A DNA stretch of 64,000 bases. It comes from Bythopirellula goksoeyrii. Its GTDB lineage: Bacteria > Planctomycetota > Planctomycetia > Pirellulales > Lacipirellulaceae. Made by a program: the position numbers and the translations under genes. The DNA lies in contig NZ_CP042913.1 of assembly GCF_008065115.1 (NCBI RefSeq), forward strand, positions 1,524,338 to 1,588,337, written 5' to 3'. The notes beneath the pieces are model-generated. The model saw only the letters and a list, made by a program, of their open reading frames with translations, made no database searches and was not told the DNA's origin. How positions within the stretch are numbered: the first letter of the stretch is position 1; each line of letters opens with the position of its first letter. This document shows positions 48,151-57,207 of the stretch, piece after piece.

Positions 48151-49212
48151 GTGAACACCAAATCTGCATTTGTGCGTATCCGGGTCATTGTCGCAATTGC
48201 CGTGGCGGCGTTAGTTGCCGGCTACGCCTCCTATGTTGCCTCTAGCTGGGAAAGGACTGCCAAAGAGCAATACGTCACGCGGACGATGAGCAACTTCTTT
48301 ACGAGTCTCAATCCCATTACTCAGCTCGACTCGGTGTATCGCGACGCCGATGGGGACCTCCTGGCGGACGTCCCCGAGAACGAAGCCCTGCAGGCCAAGC
48401 CCGCCGAATTGGTGCTCTCTTTTATCACCTCCGAAGACTCCACCAATGAGCCGGCTCAGTGGCAAGAACTGATGGATGCGATTGCCGATAAGACCGGTAT
48501 TCCGGTGACCTATTTGCGACTGACCGACTCGCGTCAGCAATACGAGGCCCTGCGCAACGGACAGCTACACATTACGGCATTGAGTACCGGAGAAGTTCCC
48601 GCCGCAGTCAACACGGCCGGATTTATCCCCGTTTGTGCGTTTGGCCAGGAAGATGGCACAAGCGGTTACAAAATGGAGTTTATCGTCAAGGCCGACAGTC
48701 CGATCAAAAACCTGGCAGATCTACGCGGCAAGAGAATTGCTTTCACTCGGCCCCGCTCCAATTCCGGCTGCAAGGCGGCGGCAATGTTGCTGATGGACGA
48801 GAAGAATCTGCAGCCTGAACTCGATTACCAGTGGAGCTACACATATGGTCATCAAGGTTCGATTGACGCCGTCCTGGCTGGCGAGGTCGATGCTGCACCG
48901 ATTGCCAGTGATGTACTCGCGCGGATGAAAGCCAAAGGGGAGGTCGATCCCGAGGCGGTGCGCAGCATTTATGAATCGGAAAAATTCCCCCCCGCGGCCT
49001 TTGGTTTCGCCTATAATCTGGCCCCAGAAATCCAGGATGCCGTCCGCCAGGCTCTGCTCGAATTCGAGTGGGATGGCACGAAGATCGCGGAAGAGTTCGG
49101 TGCCGATGGGACGAGCAAGTTTGCTCCGGTCGTTTTCAAGGACGACTGGGCACTCGTCCGCCGCGTCGATCTCTCCGCCAGCAAAGCCCGCAGCGACCTA
49201 GCAATGCAGTAG
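48151..49212 (+). CDS. PhnD-like phosphate/phosphonate-binding protein
   Basis: An N-terminal anchor (IRVIVAIAVAALVAGYASYV) precedes a PhnD-type periplasmic binding fold: LVLSFITSEDS, DAIADKTGIPVTYLRLTDSR, GQLHITALSTGEVPA, KNLADLRGKRIAFTRPRSNS, and GEVDAAPIASDVL. These match the phosphate/phosphite/phosphonate ABC binding family. No permease or ATPase gene is adjacent, so it is an orphan binding protein, and some orphans in this family are sensors. The start is a GTG after GGGGAG. Phosphonate versus phosphate specificity cannot be assigned. Confidence 0.88.
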   Translation: MNTKSAFVRIRVIVAIAVAALVAGYASYVASSWERTAKEQYVTRTMSNFFTSLNPITQLDSVYRDADGDLLADVPENEALQAKPAELVLSFITSEDSTNEPAQWQELMDAIADKTGIPVTYLRLTDSRQQYEALRNGQLHITALSTGEVPAAVNTAGFIPVCAFGQEDGTSGYKMEFIVKADSPIKNLADLRGKRIAFTRPRSNSGCKAAAMLLMDEKNLQPELDYQWSYTYGHQGSIDAVLAGEVDAAPIASDVLARMKAKGEVDPEAVRSIYESEKFPPAAFGFAYNLAPEIQDAVRQALLEFEWDGTKIAEEFGADGTSKFAPVVFKDDWALVRRVDLSASKARSDLAMQ

Positions 49213-49275
49213 GTCCCCGGGTTAGCCGCGACGCGGCAGGCGAGTCCTGCTCGGCGTAGCGGAGCGCGTCGAGTT

Positions 49276-50532
49276 CTATTTCAACTTAAACCGCGCAAAC
49301 ACCGGGTCGTGGTCCGAGCCGTCCATCTCTGCTGGGGCTCGCATCTTCTGCGAGGACCCTTCGACGTAGCTCTTTGCCATTGCTGGCGAACAGAGAATGA
49401 AATCAATCGGTTCCCAGCCTTCCTGATCGGGGTCAAGTATTGAATCAGGAGTGTCTTTTGTGGGAGTAGGCCACATTGCTGTGGGGCCGCTGCCCAGAAT
49501 GGTCAGCAGTGAGGTACTATCGATCGTATCATTGAAATCGCCGGTCAGAATGATTCTCGCGTTTGGGTCTTTCTCAAGTTTTTCGTCGAGCAGTTTGCGG
49601 AGCATCGAAGCTTCGGCAAGCCGAATGGGCTCAGAGGAGTCGGCCCCACTTGCCTTACTCTTGAGATGTACAATCCACACCTCCAGAGGTTCGCCGCCGG
49701 GTGGCAATACAGTGATAGCCGGCACATCGCGGTTGAATTGTCGTTCAACTCCATCTGGTCCTTTGAATGTCAAATGTCTGCGGGAAGTGACTTCGCCAAT
49801 CGGAGCGCGAGAGAGCAAACAGACGTCGATTCCTCGGCCATCGTTACCTTCAAAATGCACGACATTCTCATATCCCATATCACTGAGAAAAACCTTGTTG
49901 AATCGCTCCAAGTAACCTCGATTCTCTACCTCCTGGAGTGCGATCACGTCGGCATTCACCTTGTGGATCGTGGCAGCCAAACGCTCCAGTTCATCGCGAG
50001 GCTTAGTTCGAGTTCCTTCGTCAGCGTGGTAGGGATCGTCAACTTCGTCGAACAGATTGAGAACATTGAACGTAGCGACCACGATTTCATTGGGATCGGC
50101 AGACCAGGTAGTGACCGGTTTCTTCTCCACTCCTTCTGTTTTCGGCAGGGCATCGAGTACACGAATCTGATCCGATCGTGCGATGACCATCTGAGGATTG
50201 CCATTGTAGGTGCTAATCAATCCACGCATTTCCACCAACTTGTTTTCATAAAGTTCTTTGAGATCGCCAGGGAATCGTTCGAGATTCTCACCGAAGACGA
50301 TCCCTACAAACCCAGGTGGTCGTTCATTGTCGAAGTTCAAGAAATTAATCCGCCCGGCGCTGCCAACTCTTACGATCTTGCCGCTCACAAAGACGGTCTG
50401 TCCGATCGCATCGCCAGCATCGTCCCAACTGATGTGTTTGATCCCTTCGTCCGGATCGATAGGAGGCCGGGCGTGAAGAGCGGTCGGCACGAGGGACATC
50501 ATAAGAAGAATTGTGGCAACGTAGCGGAGCAT
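49276..50532 (-). CDS. Exported OB-fold plus endonuclease/exonuclease/phosphatase-fold protein
   Basis: I start at the ATG at 50532 (MLRYVATILLMMSLVPTALH), after AAGGCG, giving a signal peptide. The first part (IGQTVFVSGKIVRVGSAGRI, FLNFDNERPPGFVGIVFG) is an OB-fold-like nucleic-acid-binding segment. The EEP domain follows, with EIVVATFNVLNLFDEVDDP, VIALQEVENRGYL, VCLLSRAPIGEV, VWIVHLKSKASG, IILTGDFNDTID and GSDHDPVFARFKL. The arrangement resembles secreted nucleases with an N-terminal OB domain (YhcR-like). DNA or RNA hydrolysis outside the cell is likely. It converges on the PhnD-like gene. Confidence 0.88.
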   Translation of the reverse strand: MLRYVATILLMMSLVPTALHARPPIDPDEGIKHISWDDAGDAIGQTVFVSGKIVRVGSAGRINFLNFDNERPPGFVGIVFGENLERFPGDLKELYENKLVEMRGLISTYNGNPQMVIARSDQIRVLDALPKTEGVEKKPVTTWSADPNEIVVATFNVLNLFDEVDDPYHADEGTRTKPRDELERLAATIHKVNADVIALQEVENRGYLERFNKVFLSDMGYENVVHFEGNDGRGIDVCLLSRAPIGEVTSRRHLTFKGPDGVERQFNRDVPAITVLPPGGEPLEVWIVHLKSKASGADSSEPIRLAEASMLRKLLDEKLEKDPNARIILTGDFNDTIDSTSLLTILGSGPTAMWPTPTKDTPDSILDPDQEGWEPIDFILCSPAMAKSYVEGSSQKMRAPAEMDGSDHDPVFARFKLK

Positions 50533-50762
50533 TTTTATTTCGCCTTGATTAGAGAGGATGAAACAGGAACAAGGTCCCGTTATTTTGCCACGTTCAAGGG
50601 CATTCCACAATCAATACCAGAGCGAAAGCACCGGAATTGCGCTGACCCGCAATCGGCGTCGGAATGACTAATAGGACGAAGAATAAGCGCTCAAAAGCGA
50701 GCAGAAGGGAGTTTTTTCAAAAAATTGGCTTTCAACTTGGCGCGATATGAAGTATGCCGAGA

Positions 50763-50768
50763 TATAAT
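50763..50768 (+). promoter_or_regulatory. Candidate -10 element of the alkaline phosphatase gene
   Basis: TATAAT lies 40 bases before the ATG at 50809. The -35 is weak (TTGGCG at 50737, about 20 bases upstream), so another factor such as a phosphate regulator may be needed. I found no clear Pho box by eye. Confidence 0.35.
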
Positions 50769-50808
50769 AAAGGTTTACCGCACTTATCCCCGCCGGATCT
50801 GTCTCACG

Positions 50809-52503
50809 ATGCATTTTCTCCGATCTTCATTTGTAATCTGCTTCGCATTGCTTGACATTGTCGTGCTGTTTGCAGATCACTCGCAGGGCGAAGAAGTTGC
50901 GCCGAAGCTTGATTTCCCAAGCACATCAACCCCCGATAGTTCCTTGGCCAATGGGGTTGCCCTACCAGAGCAACGAATTCGCAATGTGATCCTCATGATC
51001 GGCGACGGTATGGGCCCCCAGCAGTTGGGATTGCTCTTTGCATACGCTCGCCATTCTCTAGCGTCGCAAGCATCTGGAAAGCCACTATCAGAAAGAATGG
51101 CGGCTATCGAAAAACTGGCGTCGCAAGGCAATGTTGGCATCGTACGCACGAATCCCCATGGGGCTCTGGTCGTTGATTCCGCTTCGGCGGCGACGCAATT
51201 GGCAACGGGAGTTTGGTCCGGATCGGAAATGATCGGTGTCGACTACCGAGGAAACGCAGCCAAGACCGTGTTGGAAATTGCACGCGACACGGGTCGATCG
51301 ACGGGGCTTGTCTCCGACACGCGGATGACCCATGCAACTCCTGGCGCTTTCGCGGCCCACCAACGCCATCGATCGATGGAAAACGAGATCGCCGTCGACA
51401 TGCTCGGCAACCAAGTGGACGTTCTCATGAGTGGTGGTCTGCGCCATTGGATACCGCAAGCCGTCAACAAGCGGGATTCGGCCTCATACATGGCTTTGGT
51501 GCAGATGATCGGCGGAGCGTTCGATGTTTCTTCTAAACGCCAAGACAATCGCAACTTGCTTCTTGAAGCGCGTGGAGATTATCAGTTGGTATTTGATCGG
51601 TCGTCGATGGCGCAACTTTCGGAGGGCAAGGTGCTCGGTCTGTTTGCCAACTCTGAAATGCTCGATGCTATTGGAGAACGCAAAACGCTCGAAAGCGGCG
51701 TACGTACGGAGCCCACCTTGGTAGAGATGGCGGAGAAGTCTCTGGAAATATTGAACAAGAATTCCAAGGGTTTTTTCTTGATGGTTGAAGGTGGCCAGAT
51801 CGATTGGGCGGGACACAATAACGACGCTGGAGACATGCTCTGGGAACTTATTCAATTTGATGATGCTGTTCGGGCTGTATTTGATTGGGCCAGTAAAAGG
51901 GACGACACTCTCGTGCTGATCACAGCCGATCATGAAACAGGATCATTCGGATTTAGCTACTCAGGTTATGAGATTCCTGAAGCTCAGAAGATCGGCGGAA
52001 ATGTTTTCGGCGAAGAGCCGTTTGCCCCAAATTTCAATTTTGGCCCCCAACATGCCCTCGATGATTTGGCAGCCCAACAGAAAAGCTACTTCGAGATTTT
52101 CACCGAATTTGATTCTTTGCCCGCTGAGGAGCGGACCCCCGAAAGGCTGATGGAGATTGTGAACGGGGCCGTCAAGCCGCTGTCGATCACGCTTGCCGAC
52201 GCTACGGACTTGCTTAATCGAATGCCGAACCAATACTACCAGAAGGGACATCCCTATCTCGGCACTCCGACGTTGCCCGAGATGCCCGACCAAGAGTCTT
52301 TCTACGTCTATGGGGAAAACTTGCGTATGAATCGACTTGGCCACATCCTGGGCACACAGCAACATGTCGTTTGGGGATCTGGCACCCACACCAGTACCCC
52401 AGTGTTGATCGCAAGTTTCGGCCCGGGATCGGAGCGGTTTACTGGCATCCTCCATGCAACGGATGTTGGCAAACGCATGATCGAGATGATCCAGGGGCAA
52501 TAG
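50809..52503 (+). CDS. Alkaline phosphatase
   Basis: From the ATG at 50809 a signal peptide is followed by IRNVILMIGDGMGPQQLGLL (metal aspartate) and VVDSASAATQLATGVWSG, in which the serine is the catalytic nucleophile. Further family metal-site segments are SDTRMTHATPGAFAAHQRHR, FLMVEGGQIDWAGHNNDAGD, LITADHETGSFGF and, near the end, SGTHTSTPV. It belongs to the PhoA superfamily and hydrolyses phosphomonoesters in the periplasm or outside. The longer N-terminal extension relative to PhoA is mostly the signal. Its neighbourhood of exported nucleases suggests phosphate scavenging. Confidence 0.94.
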   Translation: MHFLRSSFVICFALLDIVVLFADHSQGEEVAPKLDFPSTSTPDSSLANGVALPEQRIRNVILMIGDGMGPQQLGLLFAYARHSLASQASGKPLSERMAAIEKLASQGNVGIVRTNPHGALVVDSASAATQLATGVWSGSEMIGVDYRGNAAKTVLEIARDTGRSTGLVSDTRMTHATPGAFAAHQRHRSMENEIAVDMLGNQVDVLMSGGLRHWIPQAVNKRDSASYMALVQMIGGAFDVSSKRQDNRNLLLEARGDYQLVFDRSSMAQLSEGKVLGLFANSEMLDAIGERKTLESGVRTEPTLVEMAEKSLEILNKNSKGFFLMVEGGQIDWAGHNNDAGDMLWELIQFDDAVRAVFDWASKRDDTLVLITADHETGSFGFSYSGYEIPEAQKIGGNVFGEEPFAPNFNFGPQHALDDLAAQQKSYFEIFTEFDSLPAEERTPERLMEIVNGAVKPLSITLADATDLLNRMPNQYYQKGHPYLGTPTLPEMPDQESFYVYGENLRMNRLGHILGTQQHVVWGSGTHTSTPVLIASFGPGSERFTGILHATDVGKRMIEMIQGQ

Positions 52504-52873
52504 GGCACTTCTTGGTGCACATCTTCCATAGTTGCCTGATTTGTCAGCCTATTTGCCCCAGATTGCAGCCTTCTGCCCCTGCAGACTTCCGTTGACCGAT
52601 TCCGGCAATCCTTCTAAAATTTGCTGTCACTTGGACTTATGGTGCTGCTGGCAGAATTGGCGGTTGTGCATTTTCAAGTGCAGGCATTCTGAGTTGGCGG
52701 TGCCAAATGGTCTATTCATCCACGCTTATATAGCCAGCTCGACAGATCATTCCGGAGAGTTTGAAGCGCGACAAGAAAAGTCGCAGGATAGAAACACAAG
52801 GAAAATGCTGTTTTTGGGTCCAATGTTGGGTTGGACCAACAGCTTTGCGTGATATCGACTCTGGACGTACAAC
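52504..52873. other. Gap between the phosphatase and ispE genes, with a promoter
   Basis: This 370-base gap contains a near-consensus sigma-70-type promoter at 52592-52620 and no supported gene. The phosphatase terminator is not obvious. Confidence 0.45.
52592..52620 (+). promoter_or_regulatory. Sigma-70-type promoter candidate upstream of ispE
   Basis: TTGACC and TAAAAT are separated by exactly 17 bases. The start of ispE is about 250 bases downstream, which implies a long leader. Confidence 0.5.
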
Positions 52874-53815
52874 ATGGTTCCCCGTAAGGCTGGTACCGAC
52901 TGGGAGATCCTCGCTCCTGCGAAATTGAACTTGTACTTGAAAGTTCTCGGCAAGCGCTCCGATGGTTTTCATGACCTGGATACGCTCATGGTCCCGGTGC
53001 AGCTATGCGACCAATTGCGCTGGTGTCCCGAGAATTCAGGACGGCCAGTTCAGGCTGAATCTTGCTCGCTAACTGTCGATTCTCGTGCTCTCAATCCAGG
53101 TCCAAGTTTGCATTCACTCAATTCCTCAGAGAATTTAGTGCTGCAGGCAGCCCATCTGGTCGCCGCCCGAATTGGCCGACCACCCCACGGGCATTTCCAG
53201 CTCACGAAACGAATACCCTTGCAAGCTGGCCTCGGGGGAGGCAGCAGCGATGCAGCAGCTACTTTGCGACTAACAAATGCCTGCTGGAAAGCAGGTCTTG
53301 CGGAGTCGGAACTTGCTCAATTGGCCGCTGAGCTGGGCAGCGATGTCCCGTTTTTCCTGCATTCCGGCCCTGCTATCTGCCGTGGCAGAGGCGAACGAAT
53401 TTCAACCGCCGCTGGACTAGCGAATTTGCACTTTGTACTGGTGAAACCCTCCTTCGGCCTCTCAACGGCGCAAGTTTTTCAGGAGTTTTCGAGTTCTAAG
53501 GAACAGATACAAAGTTCGAATGACAATTCAACTGCTAGGCTCACTAGTTTGATTGGCGCACTACAAGCTGGGGCATTGTCAACTGCTAGTCGCTGGATGA
53601 CTAACTGTCTGGAGTCCGCTGCAGCGCGGATCGCTCCAGAAATTCTGTGTATCAAAAACTTATTAGCGGATGCAGGTTGCCGGGGACAACTCATGACTGG
53701 CAGCGGCTCAACCTTATTTGGAATTGCTCGATCAGCAAGGCATGCGAGATGGATCGCCCGACAACTATCGGCACAAAGCATGGGAACTGTGTTGGTTACG
53801 TCAACGAGTTGGTAA
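52874..53815 (+). CDS. ispE: 4-diphosphocytidyl-2-C-methyl-D-erythritol kinase
   Basis: The GHMP-kinase protein of 313 residues starts near WEILAPAKLNLYLKVLGKRS, the substrate-binding helix, and has the ATP-binding loop PLQAGLGGGSSDAAATL. The third motif lies in LMTGSGSTLFGIA. IspE carries out the ATP-dependent step of the non-mevalonate isoprenoid pathway in the cytoplasm. Only 30 bases separate its stop from the spoVG start, and both lie on the same strand, so they are probably one operon. In Bacillus ispE and spoVG are also near neighbours. The ATG has a weak GGA ribosome site. Confidence 0.93.
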   Translation: MVPRKAGTDWEILAPAKLNLYLKVLGKRSDGFHDLDTLMVPVQLCDQLRWCPENSGRPVQAESCSLTVDSRALNPGPSLHSLNSSENLVLQAAHLVAARIGRPPHGHFQLTKRIPLQAGLGGGSSDAAATLRLTNACWKAGLAESELAQLAAELGSDVPFFLHSGPAICRGRGERISTAAGLANLHFVLVKPSFGLSTAQVFQEFSSSKEQIQSSNDNSTARLTSLIGALQAGALSTASRWMTNCLESAAARIAPEILCIKNLLADAGCRGQLMTGSGSTLFGIARSARHARWIARQLSAQSMGTVLVTSTSW

Positions 53816-53845
53816 GGCGACCAATGAATCGCAAGGAGACTTACC

Positions 53846-54469
53846 ATGTATATTTCTGAAGTGCGAATTAAACTGATGGAAGATCCTGGCGAAAGGCTCA
53901 AGGCCTTTTGTTCGATCACATTCGATAACTGTTTCGTCGTGCGCGATCTCAAAATCATCGAAGGATCCAATGGCCCTTTCGTAGCTATGCCCAGTCGCAA
54001 GCTGACTTCCCACTGTTCGCGTTGCGGCATGAAAAACCATCTCCGGGCCCAGTATTGCAATCAATGCGGCTCGTCGATTAGCCACGATCACATGCCGCTG
54101 GATGCCGATGGTCGAGCAAAGCTCTATGCTGACATCGCCCATCCCATCAATTCCTCCTGTCGGGAGATGATTCAGGATCATGTAATCAATGAGTATTACG
54201 ATGAACTTGATCGCTCGAAACTCCCCGGCTATGTATCACGGTATGACGATGTCGATGTCGAACTAGGCTACGAAGAGGATGTGCCCCAACTGCCGCGCAA
54301 ACGTGAGACACGAATTGATCAGGCCCATAAAGACTCCTCGCCACATGAATCTCGAAAAGGAGACGTAAAGAGCAGTGGGCACGAGAGTTCATCTTCGAGA
54401 GCCCCGGGAGGCAAACCTCCGCATCAAGTCGAAGATTCCTTCGGATCAGGTATCTTCCCGGATGCTTAG
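53846..54469 (+). CDS. spoVG: SpoVG-family protein with an inserted zinc ribbon
   Basis: The SpoVG core is clear: [40 protein letters not shown] and AMPSRK, then [20 protein letters not shown]. Between AMPSRK (about residue 52) and DIAHPIN (about 96) lies a ribbon CSRC-(10)-CNQC, with Cys57, 60, 71 and 74, absent from ordinary SpoVG. The C-terminal 85 residues are charged and Ser-rich, probably disordered. SpoVG homologues bind DNA and RNA and regulate transcription. AAGGAG six bases before the ATG is near-perfect. The stop overlaps the end of uppP on the other strand by four bases. Confidence 0.92.
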   Translation: MYISEVRIKLMEDPGERLKAFCSITFDNCFVVRDLKIIEGSNGPFVAMPSRKLTSHCSRCGMKNHLRAQYCNQCGSSISHDHMPLDADGRAKLYADIAHPINSSCREMIQDHVINEYYDELDRSKLPGYVSRYDDVDVELGYEEDVPQLPRKRETRIDQAHKDSSPHESRKGDVKSSGHESSSSRAPGGKPPHQVEDSFGSGIFPDA

Positions 54470-55266
54470 AAGAGAAGCCGCCAAGCGACAACAGTGATTC
54501 CCAGCGGCACGAGATAGTAGGCGAACATCGCGAGTCGACCACGACGGACAAAGCGTATCAACAGGGCTAATGCTGCCAGGCCTACGACAAACGAGATGAG
54601 AAAGCCTACTGCCAGCGTTCCCAGCGGCGTTCCCGTAGTGCCTTCTTTCAATGCCTCGAGCATTTCTAGCACTCCACCACCGGCAATAGCCGGAATCGCC
54701 AACAAAAACGCGAAGGTCGAAGCGGACTCCCGCTGCAAGCCAACGCCTAGTCCTCCGGCAATGGTAGCACCGCTGCGAGAAATTCCTGGTAGCAATGCAA
54801 AAGCTTGGAGCATGCCGATCTTGAGAGTGTCCTGCCAATTTAGTTGTTTGTAGTCAGTTGATCCTTCAGTGCGATTGGAAGCCCACCACAGGAGCACTGC
54901 TGTAACGGGAAAGCAAAACCCTGCTACCAGTGGATTGGCGAGTATCAAATCGCTCGTTGCAGCAGGGAGCCCCTTCTTAAGATAAATTCCAATCACGGCC
55001 GCCGGTATTGTGCCTAGGATCAAAAGTGGTATCAGCCGACGATCCGAGGTAAAAAGTCGCAAGATTTCGCGGCGATAATAGACCAACACGGCAAGCAAGG
55101 TTCCCAGATGCAACACAATTTCAACTTCAACCAGATCCTTGACCGGTTCACTACCAAGCGATTGGAAAATCGCGTTGGCTACCACGAGGTGTCCTGATGA
55201 ACTCACCGGCAAGAATTCAGTGAGACCTTGCACAATCGCGAGGAGAATGATTTCGAAGATTGTCAT
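54466..55266 (-). CDS. uppP: Undecaprenyl-diphosphatase
   Basis: The polytopic membrane protein of 266 residues has the family motifs [12 protein letters not shown] (residues 18-29) and [18 protein letters not shown], plus [16 protein letters not shown]. UppP (BacA) dephosphorylates undecaprenyl diphosphate on the periplasmic side to recycle the lipid carrier of peptidoglycan and other polymers, and gives bacitracin resistance when overproduced. It lies tail-to-tail with spoVG, the stop codons overlapping by four bases. The start is fixed by the family N-terminus. Confidence 0.95.
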   Translation of the reverse strand: MTIFEIILLAIVQGLTEFLPVSSSGHLVVANAIFQSLGSEPVKDLVEVEIVLHLGTLLAVLVYYRREILRLFTSDRRLIPLLILGTIPAAVIGIYLKKGLPAATSDLILANPLVAGFCFPVTAVLLWWASNRTEGSTDYKQLNWQDTLKIGMLQAFALLPGISRSGATIAGGLGVGLQRESASTFAFLLAIPAIAGGGVLEMLEALKEGTTGTPLGTLAVGFLISFVVGLAALALLIRFVRRGRLAMFAYYLVPLGITVVAWRLLF

Positions 55267-55446
55267 TTGCTGCGGGTCTCACAAGTATGGAATTCGCGTC
55301 TGCTAGTCTCTGAGTCAAAGTACCAACTATAATTGCCCACTATGCTCATGTCAGCGGCGAAAACAGTCACTTCTCGTCGCATCGAGTGGTCGTTAAGCTA
55401 AAGAATAGGTTGCATCCTGGTGAAACCCTGGCAAGATTGAAAGAAC

Positions 55447-56073
55447 ATGGGAATTCGCTTCTTTTGCCCGAATGGCCACAAACTCAATGTGAAAGGATTT
55501 CTCGCGGGCAAGCGGGGGATCTGTCCCGAATGCGATGCGCGCTTTCTGGTTCCTATGGAAAGCGGTGGAAGAGTTGAAGCCCTTGAAGAGCCTACCGAGT
55601 TGCTGGGGTCAGATGTACCCGCACCGGCCAATCATAGCGACTCTCTGAAAAAGGAAGAGGCCCATCTTGCTGACACCGACTGGCACGTTCGTGGTGCCTC
55701 CGGTGCTGAACAAGGACCGATTCCTTACGCCCAGGTGAAGGCTCAAATAGAGATTGGACAGGTCGACAAGGACTCTTGGGTCTGGCGGACCGGGTGGCAA
55801 GATTGGCAACGGGCAATCGATGTGTTCCCCGAAATTGAATCAACCCCCGACGGATCGAATGCCAACACTGTTAAAGACATTGGGGCAATTCCAAGTAATC
55901 CGGAAACCATTGTAGTTGAAGAAAGTGGTTTTGTTCCTCAGGAATCTGTAGCAGTAGCAACTCATCGCCGTCTTCAACGAGAACGTCGTCAACGTGCGAG
56001 AATGGTTACTCTGGTTCTGACCGTTCTGATTTGCTTGCTGGCGCTAGTTCTCGGGATAATACTTTCGCGGTAA
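55447..56073 (+). CDS. GYF_2-domain membrane protein with N-terminal zinc ribbon
   Basis: The 208-residue protein starts with a zinc-ribbon-like segment (IRFFCPNGHKLNVKGFLAGK, then GICPECDARFLVP), continues with a GYF_2 domain (WHVRGASGAEQGPIPYAQVK, then VDKDSWVWRTGWQDWQRAID), and ends in a single C-terminal transmembrane helix (MVTLVLTVLICLLALVLGII). The GYF domain probably faces the cytoplasm and binds proline-rich partners. Such DUF4339-type proteins are common in planctomycetes. No neighbouring partner is evident. A terminator for the next gene lies after its stop. Confidence 0.82.
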   Translation: MGIRFFCPNGHKLNVKGFLAGKRGICPECDARFLVPMESGGRVEALEEPTELLGSDVPAPANHSDSLKKEEAHLADTDWHVRGASGAEQGPIPYAQVKAQIEIGQVDKDSWVWRTGWQDWQRAIDVFPEIESTPDGSNANTVKDIGAIPSNPETIVVEESGFVPQESVAVATHRRLQRERRQRARMVTLVLTVLICLLALVLGIILSR

Positions 56074-56120
56074 AACGCAGAACTTCCCTCGAACCAGGTC
56101 ACACTGACAGGCGAAGCACC

Positions 56121-56160
56121 AAACAAAAAAACCGGTCCTCGCGTTGAGGACCGGTTCTCG
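56121..56160 (-). terminator. Rho-independent terminator of the Cys-rich gene
   Basis: On the minus strand ACCGGTCCTC pairs with GAGGACCGGT around a five-base loop and is followed by a run of T residues. It sits between the 3' ends of two convergent genes and may act on both. Confidence 0.85.
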
Positions 56161-56196
56161 TTTCTTTCAACTGTACTTTCTGCTATGGCAGAAAGC

Positions 56197-56685
56197 TCAG
56201 GTGGTGGAATCGCTCTGAGGAGCCTGGGGAGCTGCTTCTGGAACAATCTCACCAGCGGCTTCGCCACAGCTGCTGCAACCTTCGACGGCGGCACCACCAC
56301 AACTGCTGCAACCTTGGACTTCACCACAGCCACAAGGAGCGGCACTGCAGGAGCAAGTTGTGCAGCAACCAGCACGACGAGCCTTACGGGCCTCGCGACG
56401 GGTCATGCATTCGCAGCTGCATTGGCTAACTTCACAACCGCAAGGAGCGGCGGCGGAGCAACCACATGGAGCGGCAGGAGCAGCTTCGCAACCACAAGGA
56501 GCAGGAGCAGCTTCACATGGGCAAACTGGCTCGCTGTAGCAAGCTGGAGTAGCTTCACAGCATACAGGCTGGCAACAAGTGGCGGGCTTGCAGCACTTGT
56601 TCTTGCGCTTGAACAAACCAGCTTCGGCGCTCGAAGCAGCCAACATCACCATTACAGCAGTCAACACGATCATAGCACGTTTCAT
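56197..56685 (-). CDS. Secreted cysteine-rich protein
   Basis: A signal peptide (MKRAMIVLTAVMVMLAASSA) is followed by a mature part with about 28 cysteines in 140 residues, arranged in KCCKPATCCQPVCC, repeated APCGC and CSSCG units, and a basic patch (RREARKARRAGCC). The plan suggests a metal-binding or densely disulfide-linked extracytoplasmic protein, a type recurrent in planctomycetes. It is not a recognised metallothionein. A long ORF on the opposite strand (56185-56862) is a shadow of this GC-rich repeat. A terminator follows the stop. Confidence 0.75.
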   Translation of the reverse strand: MKRAMIVLTAVMVMLAASSAEAGLFKRKNKCCKPATCCQPVCCEATPACYSEPVCPCEAAPAPCGCEAAPAAPCGCSAAAPCGCEVSQCSCECMTRREARKARRAGCCTTCSCSAAPCGCGEVQGCSSCGGAAVEGCSSCGEAAGEIVPEAAPQAPQSDSTT

Positions 56686-57207
56686 AATGTAATCCCTCCT
56701 CTTGGGAAAAACCCGCGCCGCGGTAAATCGGAATACGTTTCCGTTAACGGCGCAACAAATTCTCTACTTCTTTCACCGTCAAAATTCTTGCCCCGAAGTG
56801 CTACGACGGCCAGTAGCGGCGGGGGAAATCAAACCTGTATCGCTTCAGCCACTGCACATTGATGCACGATCCGGCTGCTAATTTTCTGACTTTACGAATT
56901 AGAAAACTTAGGCCGACAAAATAACATGGCTACTTTTGATGTCAAGTGGCTCGTTAGCCCAAAAGAACCAAATCACCAGCCTCTACAGAGTCTCTTGAAT
57001 ACGAGAGAACCGAATGAAGTCATCGAAACCTAAGTTTCACAGGCATATCGGGCAAGTAGCGAAATTCGTCCGCTTTTTTCAGCAGTGAGAGTGGCTTTCC
57101 GTAGAAGTCGGTAACCAAATTGATCGCATGGTAAAATGCGTTGGATGCGGTGAATGGAGAAAGGCTGGTTCCGCCTAAGCTGCCTCTTGCATCACATCTC
57201 TGAGGAG
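56686..57207. other. Gap upstream of the Cys-rich gene
   Basis: About 520 bases with no supported gene, carrying a minus-strand promoter candidate at 56918-56945. Confidence 0.4.
56918..56945 (-). promoter_or_regulatory. Promoter candidate of the Cys-rich gene
   Basis: On the minus strand TTGACA is followed after 16 bases by TATTTT. The implied leader to the ATG at 56685 is about 225 bases. Confidence 0.4.

Noticed and set aside
56185-56862. A 225-residue ORF opposite the Cys-rich gene, rich in Thr, Ser and Ala
   Set aside because: Its composition is what the complement of repeated Cys-Gly-Cys codons gives, and the minus-strand gene has a signal peptide and terminator.
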